Part shown: positions 1-7,216 of the stretch, piece by piece
Layout: each line of letters opens with the position of its first letter
How positions within the stretch are numbered: position 1 is the first letter of the stretch
Notes under the pieces: model-generated
Told to the model about the DNA's origin: nothing
The model's database searches: none
Seen by the model: the letters and a program-made list of their open reading frames with translations, nothing else
Position numbers and translations under genes: made by a program
From: a virus
Length of the DNA stretch: 64,000 bases
Virus record (IMG/VR): IMGVR_UViG_3300025168_000054
Span: 1-64,000 of that record
Reading direction: 5' to 3' (one strand)

Positions 1-364
1 AGACTCCCGCGGCGGGCTTCACGACAGCGTCGACCTTAGCCTGTAGGACTTCGTGTCGACCGTAGAGGCCTCCTACCTTCCGCTCCACTCGTTCGGTGGT
101 CTCGAGGATCTTGGACCCTTGGTCGTGGCATTCGCGCATGGACGAAAGCCACGCGATCCGGTCGGCGTCATGACTGAGTCGCTCGGCCTCGGACTGCTCG
201 ATCATGGCGTCGACCTGAGCAAGATGCTTGACGACAAGCGCCGAGCCAGCCGGAACGACGGTCTCTTTCACGAATCTCGCCGCGTACCAGACGAGACCGA
301 CGAGCAGCACGACGGACGAAGCTGGACCGGTGAGAAGGCTAATGATTTCCAAATGTTCTTCCAT
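1..364 (-). CDS. Holin-like membrane protein, C-terminus cut by window edge
   Basis: This reading frame starts at the ATG at 364 and stays open to base 1, so the C-terminus is missing. The start is one base after the stop of the upstream gene and has a GGGAG Shine-Dalgarno. The protein begins MEEHLEIISLLTG and has one hydrophobic segment at about residues 9-31 (SSVVLLVGLVWYAARF). A charged helical region rich in Glu, Lys, Gln and Ala follows and could form a coiled coil. A single N-terminal membrane segment with a helical tail, last in a virion operon, fits a holin or inner-membrane spanin. No lysis gene is otherwise visible, so an endolysin may lie just outside. The function is inferred from topology and position only. 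Confidence 0.6.
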   Translation of the reverse strand, partial: MEEHLEIISLLTGPASSVVLLVGLVWYAARFVKETVVPAGSALVVKHLAQVDAMIEQSEAERLSHDADRIAWLSSMRECHDQGSKILETTERVERKVGGLYGRHEVLQAKVDAVVKPAAGV

Positions 365-365
365 G

Positions 366-593
366 TCAACTCCCATAACCAGCGGCGATGAGGGCGTCGG
401 CGACAGCTTGGGCAGTCGGCTTGGCGTCCGCAGCGAGAAGGTCCGCAGGCAGTCTTGCGATGCGGGCCGCAGCAAGGGCGTTGGCCTCGGCAACAGGGAT
501 TAGCACGACGACCTGGGCGTATGCCTGCGAACCGCTGCCGTCGTCATAGTCGATCATCTGCTCGGGAGGAACAGTTGTTGCGGTAATCGCCAT
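366..593 (-). CDS. Small hypothetical protein, second copy of a duplicated pair
   Basis: Unrecognised 75-residue protein. It lies one base upstream of the holin-like gene and directly after the 352-residue MPIAPVFPG protein. Its layout matches the 80-residue protein at 1653-1895. Both have a variable N-terminus, a V-I-P-V-rich stretch (VVVLIPVAEANAL here, VVIPVLIPLDQIEEL there) and an end with DAL followed by GS. I read the two as diverged paralogues from a tandem duplication. It has no membrane segment or known motif. A virion accessory or chaperone role for the preceding protein is a guess from pairing. Confidence 0.65.
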   Translation of the reverse strand: MAITATTVPPEQMIDYDDGSGSQAYAQVVVLIPVAEANALAAARIARLPADLLAADAKPTAQAVADALIAAGYGS

Positions 594-594
594 A

Positions 595-1653
595 CTACGC
601 CGTCCTTAGCCGATAGGCTTGAATCTTGAACTCGGCAGACCCTACAAAGTTGTTGAACTGAAGGTGGATATAGCGTCGATTACCCGGTGTTCCTGCGCCA
701 GACGGCCCACGCCAGTCCTCGGGACCGGCAGTCCCCAACTGCTTACCGTCAACAGCCGGAAGAGACGCAGTCCCTTGGTCGAAAGACAGCTGAACGTAAT
801 CGCCGAGGATGATCCCCTGCATGCGGGTCGGCGTCGTCGTGTAGTCGGTGATCGTTCGGCTGTTGGCCGTGGTGAACTGCAGCGACGGGTACCGCGTGCA
901 TTCCCTCTCCAGCAACTTCGTCACGCCCGTGTCCCCGAGCAGCCACTGAAAATGGCCAGTGTTGTGCGGAATCGTTGTGTCGTCGGCAACTTGCCAGAAG
1001 ATCGCCGCCGAGCTGCCGCCGCTTGCGACGTTGGTCGCAACGCCGTTTACGACCCAGGGGGAGTCGTCTACATCCGCCCCGATGTCGATGATCAAGTACG
1101 CCTTGTTGCCACTACTGAGCGTACACGCGATGGTGCCCGAAGACATCGCCAGAGCGCTTGGCCCGCTGGTGCCACGGTAGTCCAAGGTCACCGACAGGCC
1201 CCCGACCGTGTGAGCGCCGGCGCCGCCGGAACCCCCTCCACCTGTCGTCAGGAAGTTGTAGCTTGTACCTGAAAAATCAACGAGGTCAGCAAGCGTGACT
1301 CCGCTGGCTGCGGCTGCAATGCTGAACGTATGTGTAGCTGTGGCAAGGGCGTTGTTGCTTGAGTCTCGGGCGGTCAGGGACAGAGTTCCAGTGTTTCCGT
1401 TGGCGTTGTTTCCAAACACATACGGGCCGCGATCTGTGCGACTGGAGATAGACGATGAGCCCACGGCATTCGTGACTACCGCGAGGTAGTTACTTTCGTC
1501 GATTAGCCCGCCGCTGTCGGTGAACGCGCTAAACGTCTTGTTTGACAGAGACGCACCCGCAGACACAGACTGAGACGTAGCCGAAGGGGCCGTGACGGTC
1601 GAGTTGTTACCGCCGCCTGCGCTGGGTCCGGGGAACACGGGAGCGATGGGCAT
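595..1653 (-). CDS. Putative virion surface/appendage protein with MPIAPVFPG N-terminus
   Basis: 352 residues, using the ATG at 1653. That ATG overlaps the upstream TGA (TGATG) and gives the same MPIAPVFPG start as the protein at 1892-2647. The frame is open further upstream, but that part lies inside the neighbouring gene. The sequence is rich in Ser, Thr, Gly and Ala. Residues about 20-125 look like an Ig-like or bacterial adhesin beta-sandwich (NNSTVTAPSATSQSV, LTARDSSNNALATATHTF). A glycine-rich hinge and a second beta-rich domain follow. Such composition is typical of head-fibre, decoration or receptor-binding proteins. Shared N-termini with different C-terminal domains suggest a common docking module. 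The function is inferred. Confidence 0.65.
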   Translation of the reverse strand: MPIAPVFPGPSAGGGNNSTVTAPSATSQSVSAGASLSNKTFSAFTDSGGLIDESNYLAVVTNAVGSSSISSRTDRGPYVFGNNANGNTGTLSLTARDSSNNALATATHTFSIAAAASGVTLADLVDFSGTSYNFLTTGGGGSGGAGAHTVGGLSVTLDYRGTSGPSALAMSSGTIACTLSSGNKAYLIIDIGADVDDSPWVVNGVATNVASGGSSAAIFWQVADDTTIPHNTGHFQWLLGDTGVTKLLERECTRYPSLQFTTANSRTITDYTTTPTRMQGIILGDYVQLSFDQGTASLPAVDGKQLGTAGPEDWRGPSGAGTPGNRRYIHLQFNNFVGSAEFKIQAYRLRTA

Positions 1654-1895
1654 CAGCTTCCCTCTTGATAGCGCTTGAGGGCGTCGAGGATGACCCGCGC
1701 CATCGGCCGCGAGTACGCAACCAAGGGCGACGTGTGTGAGCTCGGATCGTAGTTTGCAAGCAGCTCTTCGATCTGGTCGAGCGGGATGAGCACAGGGATC
1801 ACCACACACTCCGCGTCGATAGCCGTACCGTCAGTGTCCTCTCCCATCACGTGTTGGGTTGAGACCTGGGTGAAGTCTGCGTGCATGAAGCTCAT
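1653..1895 (-). CDS. Small hypothetical protein, first copy of a duplicated pair
   Basis: 80 residues. The start overlaps the end of the 251-residue MPIAPVFPG protein by four bases, and the stop shares a base with the next start, so it is translationally coupled on both sides. It is acidic in the first half, with a VVIPVLIPLDQIEELL segment and a DALKRYQEGS end, paralleling the protein at 366-593. No known domain recognised. The repeated order of long MPIAPVFPG protein then small protein suggests the two partners work together, for example as an appendage and its assembly factor, but nothing in the sequence proves that. Confidence 0.65.
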   Translation of the reverse strand: MSFMHADFTQVSTQHVMGEDTDGTAIDAECVVIPVLIPLDQIEELLANYDPSSHTSPLVAYSRPMARVILDALKRYQEGS

Positions 1896-2647
1896 GGGAT
1901 CACTGTGTTGATTGTCTGTGCGACAAACGTGGCCCGGAACCTCTGCTGGTCTCCCGCGGCGATGGTTACCGAACTACCGCTGGTGCCGACTCCAACCATA
2001 ATGTGCTGCGCGGTGCTCGCGGCGAGGTCCGTGTTGCCGTTCCGGTTGCCAAGCTTTTCTTGGAGCTCGCCAGCTTTTAAGCCCACATAATAGCCGCCAA
2101 TCATTTTCCGCCCGACGCGCAGGTTGGTGCTGATTCCGTGTGTGGTGTTTGCGTTACCAACCGCCGTCGAAGCACTTTTCTGCCACGTCCCGTAGACGCG
2201 ATTGCCGGTACCGCTGCGAGTGGCGATCCCGCCTGAACCGTCCATCGTGTCGATTACCACAGAGCTGGCGTCAGTCGCGGCGCCTACCACAACAGCCTGA
2301 TTGAAGTCGCCGTAGTCGGCCGACGCGTCCAGAGCCATCACCGTGGTGAGGATGAGCTGGTTGTCCGTGGTGATTGCGGTGTTGTCAATCGCCAACGCCT
2401 TGTACCACCGAGGTGCTCGGTGTTCGCCCCCAGCATTCCATTGGTAGTTCTGTGACCCCGAGCCAAGCACGTTCCAGGTCACCGTATTGAACCCACCACT
2501 AAAGCTCACAGTGTCAATCAGACTGTCGGGGTCAAGCAGAGTCCATGAACCGTCGGTCAGGTCCACCACGTCACCGCCCATGTTCAGCAGCGACACGCCC
2601 GTGCTGCCACCGGTCGTGACACCAGGAAAGACAGGGGCGATTGGCAT
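1892..2647 (-). CDS. Putative virion surface protein with MPIAPVFPG N-terminus
   Basis: 251 residues starting MPIAPVFPG, like the 352-residue protein at 595-1653. After a glycine/threonine linker (VTTGGSTG) the rest is beta-rich with few charges, as in phage head or tail decoration proteins. There is no catalytic motif. It shares one base with the upstream gene (TGATG) and overlaps the downstream gene by four bases (ATGA). The conserved first nine residues followed by unrelated bodies suggest a short anchoring peptide that positions exchangeable domains on the particle. Structural role inferred from composition and neighbours. Confidence 0.6.
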   Translation of the reverse strand: MPIAPVFPGVTTGGSTGVSLLNMGGDVVDLTDGSWTLLDPDSLIDTVSFSGGFNTVTWNVLGSGSQNYQWNAGGEHRAPRWYKALAIDNTAITTDNQLILTTVMALDASADYGDFNQAVVVGAATDASSVVIDTMDGSGGIATRSGTGNRVYGTWQKSASTAVGNANTTHGISTNLRVGRKMIGGYYVGLKAGELQEKLGNRNGNTDLAASTAQHIMVGVGTSGSSVTIAAGDQQRFRATFVAQTINTVIP

Positions 2648-3072
2648 CAGTCAGTCCAGGTCAGACGAACCGCTGTCCGCACAATATCCACGGTTCCGGT
2701 GTCGGTCTTGAAGAACGCAAACACCGAGTCTGACTTACTCAGGTCTGAGTATGGGATGTCGATACTGTAGACCGCGGAACCTTCTGTCACGGTGCTGATG
2801 CCAAGCGCCAGCGTAGCCTCTGTGTCGGGGACGATGATGGAAATATCTCCGTCAGCTCCGTCGGTTCCGATCTTCACGGTCAACTTCGTAGCGCTGCTGG
2901 CCAACGAGGTAATGTCGACGTACAGCGCCCCGAGACGGCCGACGAACGGCTGCCCCACCACTCGCTTCGGGTGTGGTGTGTTCAGCTTCAGCTCGACGAG
3001 CTTATCGTCGTCAAACGCGCCGGTGATACTCAGCTCCCCACCGGATTCACCAATCGCCGTATAAATGCCCAT
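2647..3072 (-). CDS. Putative beta-rich structural protein
   Basis: 141 residues of alternating hydrophobic and polar residues, typical of a beta-sandwich (LYVDITSLASSATKLTVKIG, VRLTWTD at the end). No recognised family. It resembles the 149-residue protein at 40692-41141 in size, layout and final strand (LSWRS), so the two may be distant relatives. The start has a GAGGT Shine-Dalgarno, and 18 bases further upstream is a TGCTATGCT extended -10 like those before the plus-strand late genes. This could therefore be the first gene of a sub-operon for surface proteins. Confidence 0.55.
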   Translation of the reverse strand: MGIYTAIGESGGELSITGAFDDDKLVELKLNTPHPKRVVGQPFVGRLGALYVDITSLASSATKLTVKIGTDGADGDISIIVPDTEATLALGISTVTEGSAVYSIDIPYSDLSKSDSVFAFFKTDTGTVDIVRTAVRLTWTD

Positions 3073-3090
3073 GATAGACCTCGCAGCCGA

Positions 3091-3099
3091 AGCATAGCA
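3091..3099 (-). promoter_or_regulatory. Possible extended -10 promoter element
   Basis: On the minus strand this reads TGCTATGCT, a TGn plus TATGCT extended -10, 18 bases before the start codon of the 141-residue gene. There is no good -35. It matches the pattern seen before several plus-strand genes. The 39-base gap it sits in is one of the few in this block. Confidence 0.3.
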
Positions 3100-3111
3100 C
3101 GGGGCGCAAGG

Positions 3112-3768
3112 TCAGTCCCGGTCGTCATAGAAGAACTGGCCATCTCCTTCGACGGTCCAGCTGTCTTCGACGGAGTGGTCGAACCGATTTTCGGTGAACT
3201 TCGGTGTCGCGCCCTTCTTCAGGATGTACGGATCGGTGAAGCTCGGGTCATGGAAGCAGCAGTAGTTGTTGGGTACCAAGCAGAAGTTTCCGTTATCCAA
3301 GGCGATGAAGTGCCCCTGCTTGTGCTGCCACGGCGTGTCGCTGTAGCCGTTGCCCCACCAGTCGATCGTCCACATGTAGCGACCCTGGGCGACCTCGCCG
3401 CTGCGCGGCAGTCGAACCCACACCAGCGAGGGCAGTCCGCGGAAACACTCAACGCTGAAGTTCTCTCCGAAGCAGTCCCATGCCTGCAGGTTGCGCAGTG
3501 GCATCTCCTTGACCTTCGCGGGGTCGAGCTCGTTGTTCTGCCCGTCATGACACAGCGCACTGATGGGGATGGCTGGACCAGCCCAGGAGGCCCCGTTCTC
3601 CAGCAGAAGGTTGAACCCCAAGGCCTTACCGCAGCGGCTCCTGACGCCGTACACAGCGGCCTTCATCACGGGGTCGTGTCCGGCAGGCAGCTTGCCTCCG
3701 TAAAAGTACCGCATGCGGACATAGCAGTAGAAGACTTCGTCGGGCAGGCTCGAGTGTAGGACGGCCAT
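3112..3768 (-). CDS. Hypothetical virion-operon protein, 218 residues
   Basis: Not recognised. The protein is rich in aromatic residues (Trp, Phe, Tyr) and has several cysteines. It starts MAVLHSSLPDEVFYCYVRMR and ends in an acidic YDDRD tail. No membrane segment or catalytic motif is obvious. The start lies two bases after the stop of the sulfotransferase-like gene, so the two are probably co-translated. The position among putative particle-surface genes suggests an exposed structural protein or an accessory factor for it, without direct evidence. Confidence 0.6.
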   Translation of the reverse strand: MAVLHSSLPDEVFYCYVRMRYFYGGKLPAGHDPVMKAAVYGVRSRCGKALGFNLLLENGASWAGPAIPISALCHDGQNNELDPAKVKEMPLRNLQAWDCFGENFSVECFRGLPSLVWVRLPRSGEVAQGRYMWTIDWWGNGYSDTPWQHKQGHFIALDNGNFCLVPNNYCCFHDPSFTDPYILKKGATPKFTENRFDHSVEDSWTVEGDGQFFYDDRD

Positions 3769-3770
3769 GA

Positions 3771-4283
3771 TTACTCCTTCAGGCAGGCGAATGCAGCTCC
3801 CGTATCTTGTAACACACGTGTGTGACGGAGCAGCGCATATCTCACCAAGTCGAAAGGCTCGTTGACGTAGTTACATATTCGTTCGACTGTCTGCAGGCCG
3901 TACGGCGTCTCGTAGGGCAGCACCAGCGGGTGCAACTGAAGCGCTTCTTTGAAGCCCGTTTCCAGGCCAGTAAAGGTTTCTCGCTCTGCGAACGGCGTGT
4001 TTCCGACTGCTTTTCGGTAGCTGGGAATCACCTCAGTCAGCGGCCGTTCGACGACCACCAGCCGGGGCACCATGCGGAGCAGGTCAGGGTACAGCAGCCA
4101 CGAAGATGAGCAGTCACCGTCAAGGCCGTGCATCGCTGCAACATGAGCTTGACGCACGGTGCGCTCTGAGTTCATGAATGAAAGCGCGCCTTCATGGCCG
4201 ACGACACTGTCCCCCTTGTAGAGGTAGTTCGCCAACCACCCGTGCCCTGAGCGCGGGTAGCCTGTGATGATGAACTTCATCAA
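3771..4283 (-). CDS. Sulfotransferase-like protein
   Basis: 170 residues. The N-terminus ITGYPRSGHGWL (about residues 6-17) matches the 5'-phosphosulfate-binding loop of PAPS-dependent sulfotransferases, usually G-x-P-[KR]-S-G-T-[TS]-W-L. Residues 77-88 (VVERPLTEVIPSY) match the second conserved element, R-x-P followed by S-Y, which binds the 3'-phosphate of PAPS. The protein is shorter than most family members (usually 220 residues or more), and the Thr after SG is His, so activity is uncertain. The family moves sulfate from PAPS to hydroxyl or amino groups of sugars or small molecules. Its four-base overlap with the next gene ties it to the virion operon. Modification of virion or host-surface glycans is inference. 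Confidence 0.65.
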   Translation of the reverse strand: MMKFIITGYPRSGHGWLANYLYKGDSVVGHEGALSFMNSERTVRQAHVAAMHGLDGDCSSSWLLYPDLLRMVPRLVVVERPLTEVIPSYRKAVGNTPFAERETFTGLETGFKEALQLHPLVLPYETPYGLQTVERICNYVNEPFDLVRYALLRHTRVLQDTGAAFACLKE

Positions 4284-4603
4284 GACGTTGAGATGACCAG
4301 CTTTTTCTTCTTGCCCGACTTCTTGCGCTTCGCTGTGCTGGAGCGCTTACGGCCAGGGTTGGAGTGCTGGTATGGGATACGCTTCGGCCCCGTCTTGGTC
4401 TTTTTGAAGCGCTTCTTCTCCTCAGAACTCATCTCACTCGCGGTCTTGGGCGTATCTTTTGATACACGCTTCGACGGCCGGCAGGCGGGGTACTTGCTCT
4501 TCCGAGACTTTTCGCTCTTCTGCCGACCGCATGGCTTGCCGGTCTTAATGTCGACCCACTCTTCCTTGAACCAGCGATCGAGACCGCCCTTGGTCTTTGC
4601 CAT
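4280..4603 (-). CDS. Small basic protein with GGLDRWFKEEW motif
   Basis: 107 residues from the ATG at 4603, which shares a base with the upstream TGA. The frame is open above it, but that part lies within the upstream gene. It begins MAKTKGGLDRWFKEEWVD and has KTGKPCGR and YPACRPS segments, two cysteines and a very lysine-rich C-terminus (KRSSTAKRKKSGKKKK). It resembles small basic proteins of aquatic phages and large viruses that carry GGL-xx-WF-K-E-xW-VD and CGR/YPxCRP signatures (DUF5872-like). The role is unknown. Strong positive charge suggests binding to DNA inside the particle or capsid. The four-base overlap with the sulfotransferase-like gene shows they are translated together. Confidence 0.7.
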   Translation of the reverse strand: MAKTKGGLDRWFKEEWVDIKTGKPCGRQKSEKSRKSKYPACRPSKRVSKDTPKTASEMSSEEKKRFKKTKTGPKRIPYQHSNPGRKRSSTAKRKKSGKKKKLVISTS

Positions 4604-4785
4604 CAGTCCCTCCCGCCAGCTTTGAGCTTTACCTTCTTGTACTTGCCCCCGCGCTTCTTGTACTCGCGGACAATCCATCCGTTAGCATAGGCAGATGGGT
4701 AGACCTTGAACTTCTTCTTCGCCGCAGCTTTTACGCGGGCGTAGAGAGCCTTGTCAGTGGGCACGTTCTTGGTCTTGGCAGCCAT
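4603..4785 (-). CDS. Small basic protein, DUF5872-like
   Basis: 60 residues, very basic. Its core PSAYANGWIVREYKKRGGKY is typical of small proteins of aquatic phages and large viruses, often annotated DUF5872, where this motif and the GGLDRWFKEEW motif occur together. Here the two sit on adjacent, overlapping genes. It lies three bases downstream of the scaffold candidate. Function unknown. DNA binding or capsid association is suggested only by charge and position. Confidence 0.7.
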   Translation of the reverse strand: MAAKTKNVPTDKALYARVKAAAKKKFKVYPSAYANGWIVREYKKRGGKYKKVKLKAGGRD

Positions 4786-4788
4786 GGG

Positions 4789-5799
4789 TCAGCCTCGTCG
4801 CCGGGAAGCAAACAACTGTTCTTCCATCTGTTGCTTGAGGTCGGCGTAAGATGCTCGACCGCCAGAGACCGAAGGTGGCTCGTAGGCGGCAGAGGACTCG
4901 TTGTTCATCACGTCGATAGACGCAGGGACGTCTTCAGGCGCGGTTGGGTTGAACTGCGGGAACAGTGCGCCCGTCATCTTCAGCGCGGTCTGGGGGTCTT
5001 GTGCGGCCCCTGTCTCGAGCAGCGTCGTGAAGGTAGTCAGCGCGTCTTCGTTGTTGTCATCCCACAGGTCAGGAGCGGTTTCGCTGACCCACTTGATGAG
5101 TCCGTCGAGGACTTCTTCGTTACGGGCCTGCTCCTGCTCAGCGGCAACTTGTCGCTGCTCTTGCAGCTGCTGACGAAGCTGTTCGCGTTCTTGCTCGACG
5201 GGAGACAGGCGTTCGCTGAAGTCTTTTTCCAGCTGCTCTCTCAGGATCTTCTCAGCAGCCTCTCGCTCACCGGTTGCGGACTCCAGCTTCTGCCGGAGCT
5301 CGTCGGCTTCGCGAAGCGCTTGGGTCCCAAGGTCTTCACCCGTGTCGAGCCAGCGCTTGTAGCGAGAGAGCTCTGAGGCGAGCTTCTGCTCTTTGTCTTC
5401 GGCCGCCTTTCGGAACTCGGCCATCTCTTGCGTCTTCTTGGTGAAGCCGCTCTCGAGATGCTTGTACTTGGTCTGCATCCCGTCGAGGAGCAGGTTGCGA
5501 TGCTTCTCCTCGATGCTGTTGAACCATTTTGAGTCACTGAGAGAGTCAATCTCTCCGTTCCACGAAACGGCGGTCTCTTCGACCATTCCTGCGTCAGGGG
5601 TTGAAGGTGCTCCCACCGATGACTCGGCGGTTGGTGACCGTACCTCGCTGCCGAGATCGGTGGGAGCGCTACCAGAACTGGGGGACTCGTCTGAGGCGGG
5701 AGGGGATACCGCCTGCGTAGTTGTCGACGACTCCGCCGGGGCAGGAGACCCGGTGTCAGTGCTGGTAGCTTCGGGGGTGTTGCTCACTTCGGTTTCCAC
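4789..5799 (-). CDS. Putative capsid scaffolding protein
   Basis: 336 residues. Residues 1-75 are an unstructured region rich in Ser, Thr, Pro, Ala and acidic residues. About 100-235 is an almost uninterrupted charged coiled coil (ADELRQKLESATGEREAAEK, QEREQLRQQLQEQ). The end is a less charged helical segment finishing with basic RRRG. Acidic flexible N-terminus, long coiled coil and basic C-terminal tail are hallmarks of phage scaffolding proteins, which direct coat assembly through the C-terminal tail and then leave or are degraded. It lies downstream of the portal genes, where scaffolds are common. The major capsid gene is in the opposite-strand operon, which is unusual. Confidence 0.65.
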   Translation of the reverse strand: METEVSNTPEATSTDTGSPAPAESSTTTQAVSPPASDESPSSGSAPTDLGSEVRSPTAESSVGAPSTPDAGMVEETAVSWNGEIDSLSDSKWFNSIEEKHRNLLLDGMQTKYKHLESGFTKKTQEMAEFRKAAEDKEQKLASELSRYKRWLDTGEDLGTQALREADELRQKLESATGEREAAEKILREQLEKDFSERLSPVEQEREQLRQQLQEQRQVAAEQEQARNEEVLDGLIKWVSETAPDLWDDNNEDALTTFTTLLETGAAQDPQTALKMTGALFPQFNPTAPEDVPASIDVMNNESSAAYEPPSVSGGRASYADLKQQMEEQLFASRRRG

Positions 5800-5817
5800 G
5801 TACCACTCCTATAGATT

Positions 5818-6390
5818 TCACATTCCGGGGGGCATACCAGGACCAGGCGCTGCGGGAGCGCCCATCGGCGGTCCACCCATGTCGGGACCAGCGGGCGCGC
5901 CGCCGGCCATATCCATGGGCTGGTTCATCTGGTCCTTCATGGCCATTGCGGCCTTCTCGCCCATGCTCATGATGATCTTCTTGAGCATGTCGTAGTTGCC
6001 CTTGATCTTCTTTGCCATCTGGTCAGGAGACATGTCGGCAAGGTCAGCCATTGCCATGGCCTCGCCGTAGACAGCCTGCGCGGTGATGTCATCAAGATCG
6101 AGGACGTCAGCGAACACCTTGACGGGGTCCTTGTCTGCGTCGCCGCCAGCCATGTTGGCGTCATCCTTGGCACCCATCTCGGCGGACTCAGTCACCTCGG
6201 TCTCTTCGACCTCCTCGACTTCTTCGTCCTTACCGCCGGGCCCTCCAATCTTTTCGAGCTCAGCCATCATGGTTTCTTCGCTCATCTCTTCTCCGCCCTT
6301 CATCTCGGCGTCATCCTCTTCGGGCTTGTCGGCCTTCTTCTTCTTGGACTTCATCCGATCCTTGAGCATCTTTGCGGAACCCTTAGCCAT
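5818..6390 (-). CDS. Acidic methionine-rich protein, probable head component
   Basis: 190 residues of low complexity. A basic start (MAKGSAKMLKDRMKSKKKK) is followed by a long run of Glu, Asp and Met with EVEEVEETEVTES, then a helical region (about 85-145). A Gly/Pro/Met/Ala tail ends GPGMPPGM. No family recognised. It lies between the scaffold candidate and the zinc-ribbon protein in the head operon. The acidic, flexible composition could suit a second scaffold, a DNA mimic or a portal-associated protein, but none of these is shown by a motif. Confidence 0.6.
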   Translation of the reverse strand: MAKGSAKMLKDRMKSKKKKADKPEEDDAEMKGGEEMSEETMMAELEKIGGPGGKDEEVEEVEETEVTESAEMGAKDDANMAGGDADKDPVKVFADVLDLDDITAQAVYGEAMAMADLADMSPDQMAKKIKGNYDMLKKIIMSMGEKAAMAMKDQMNQPMDMAGGAPAGPDMGGPPMGAPAAPGPGMPPGM

Positions 6391-6398
6391 GACTTACC

Positions 6399-6884
6399 TC
6401 ACGTGATGTGTTTGAACGAGTTGGCGGTGTTAGCGACCTTTTGGCGAGCATTAGCGACCGCCGTCGATCCGAGGTTACCACGCTCGGCTTTCTCCAGCTT
6501 CCTCTGGGCAGATTCAACGCGTTGCTCTGCAACAGCCTGAACATCGACACCGCGAGCTTTGCGACTGTTGGCAATCCGGCTTCGTCGATCTTCGATGCGA
6601 CGATCGACCTGACGGTCGGTAAACGAATCAACCTTGACGTGCTTGCCGGGGTTCTTGGCCTCAAGCTGCCGCTTGTAGACCGCAAAGTCACCGGTCGAGA
6701 CTTCCTTGCCGTCGATGTTCATGGAGCCGAAGCCCGAGAACGACGGGGACGCACCGCTGAACCAACCAATGCGGGTCGGAGCACCGCAGTGCTCGCACGG
6801 GGGCGGCCCATCGGCACGACGGTAAATCTCGGCGGGCATGCCGTGACCGTTCTCGCAGATGAGGTCGTGAGATACGAAACTCAC
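6399..6884 (-). CDS. Zinc-ribbon protein with coiled-coil tail
   Basis: 161 residues. The N-terminus has an incomplete zinc ribbon, C10-x3-H14 and C30-x2-C33 (LICENGH and CEHCGAP), reminiscent of the FmdB-type ribbon. From residue 75 on it is highly charged and helical, with many Arg and Lys, and probably forms a coiled coil. It overlaps the 108-residue gene by four bases and is eight bases from the acidic protein. A structural or assembly role in the head operon is likely from context. The zinc ligands are seen, the function is not. Confidence 0.6.
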   Translation of the reverse strand: MSFVSHDLICENGHGMPAEIYRRADGPPPCEHCGAPTRIGWFSGASPSFSGFGSMNIDGKEVSTGDFAVYKRQLEAKNPGKHVKVDSFTDRQVDRRIEDRRSRIANSRKARGVDVQAVAEQRVESAQRKLEKAERGNLGSTAVANARQKVANTANSFKHIT

Positions 6885-7207
6885 CGGCTCGCCTGAGCCT
6901 TATCTGCTTCTCCCGCCAGCCGGTTCTCGAGGTTTTCACGCTCTTTGTTGACGGCTTTTTCGAGCGAATCGAGGTCGTAAAAATCGTCGCCTGCTACTGG
7001 GGCGCGCAACTTTTTGGCGATGGTCTTCAGCTGATTCATCGAGCCGGGGATGCCGCTGTAGCCCTCCTGCTTTTCCGCCGCAGCTTTGCGAAGCCGCGAG
7101 TCTTGATCGCGGACCGCTCGGACAGACGCGGAAAACTTGTTGAGGCTTGCCAGATCGACAGAGTTGTCTTTGAGTTTCTCGAGAGTTTCGTCGTACTCGA
7201 ACTTCAT
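6881..7207 (-). CDS. Hypothetical head-operon protein, 108 residues
   Basis: A charged, probably all-helical protein starting MKFEYDETLEKLKD and ending with Lys/Glu-rich helices. No known motif and no membrane segment. It starts nine bases after the portal stop and overlaps the zinc-ribbon gene by four bases, so it is made with the portal. A small portal-associated or assembly protein is a reasonable guess from position alone. Confidence 0.6.
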   Translation of the reverse strand: MKFEYDETLEKLKDNSVDLASLNKFSASVRAVRDQDSRLRKAAAEKQEGYSGIPGSMNQLKTIAKKLRAPVAGDDFYDLDSLEKAVNKERENLENRLAGEADKAQASR

Positions 7208-7216
7208 ATCGGTCTC

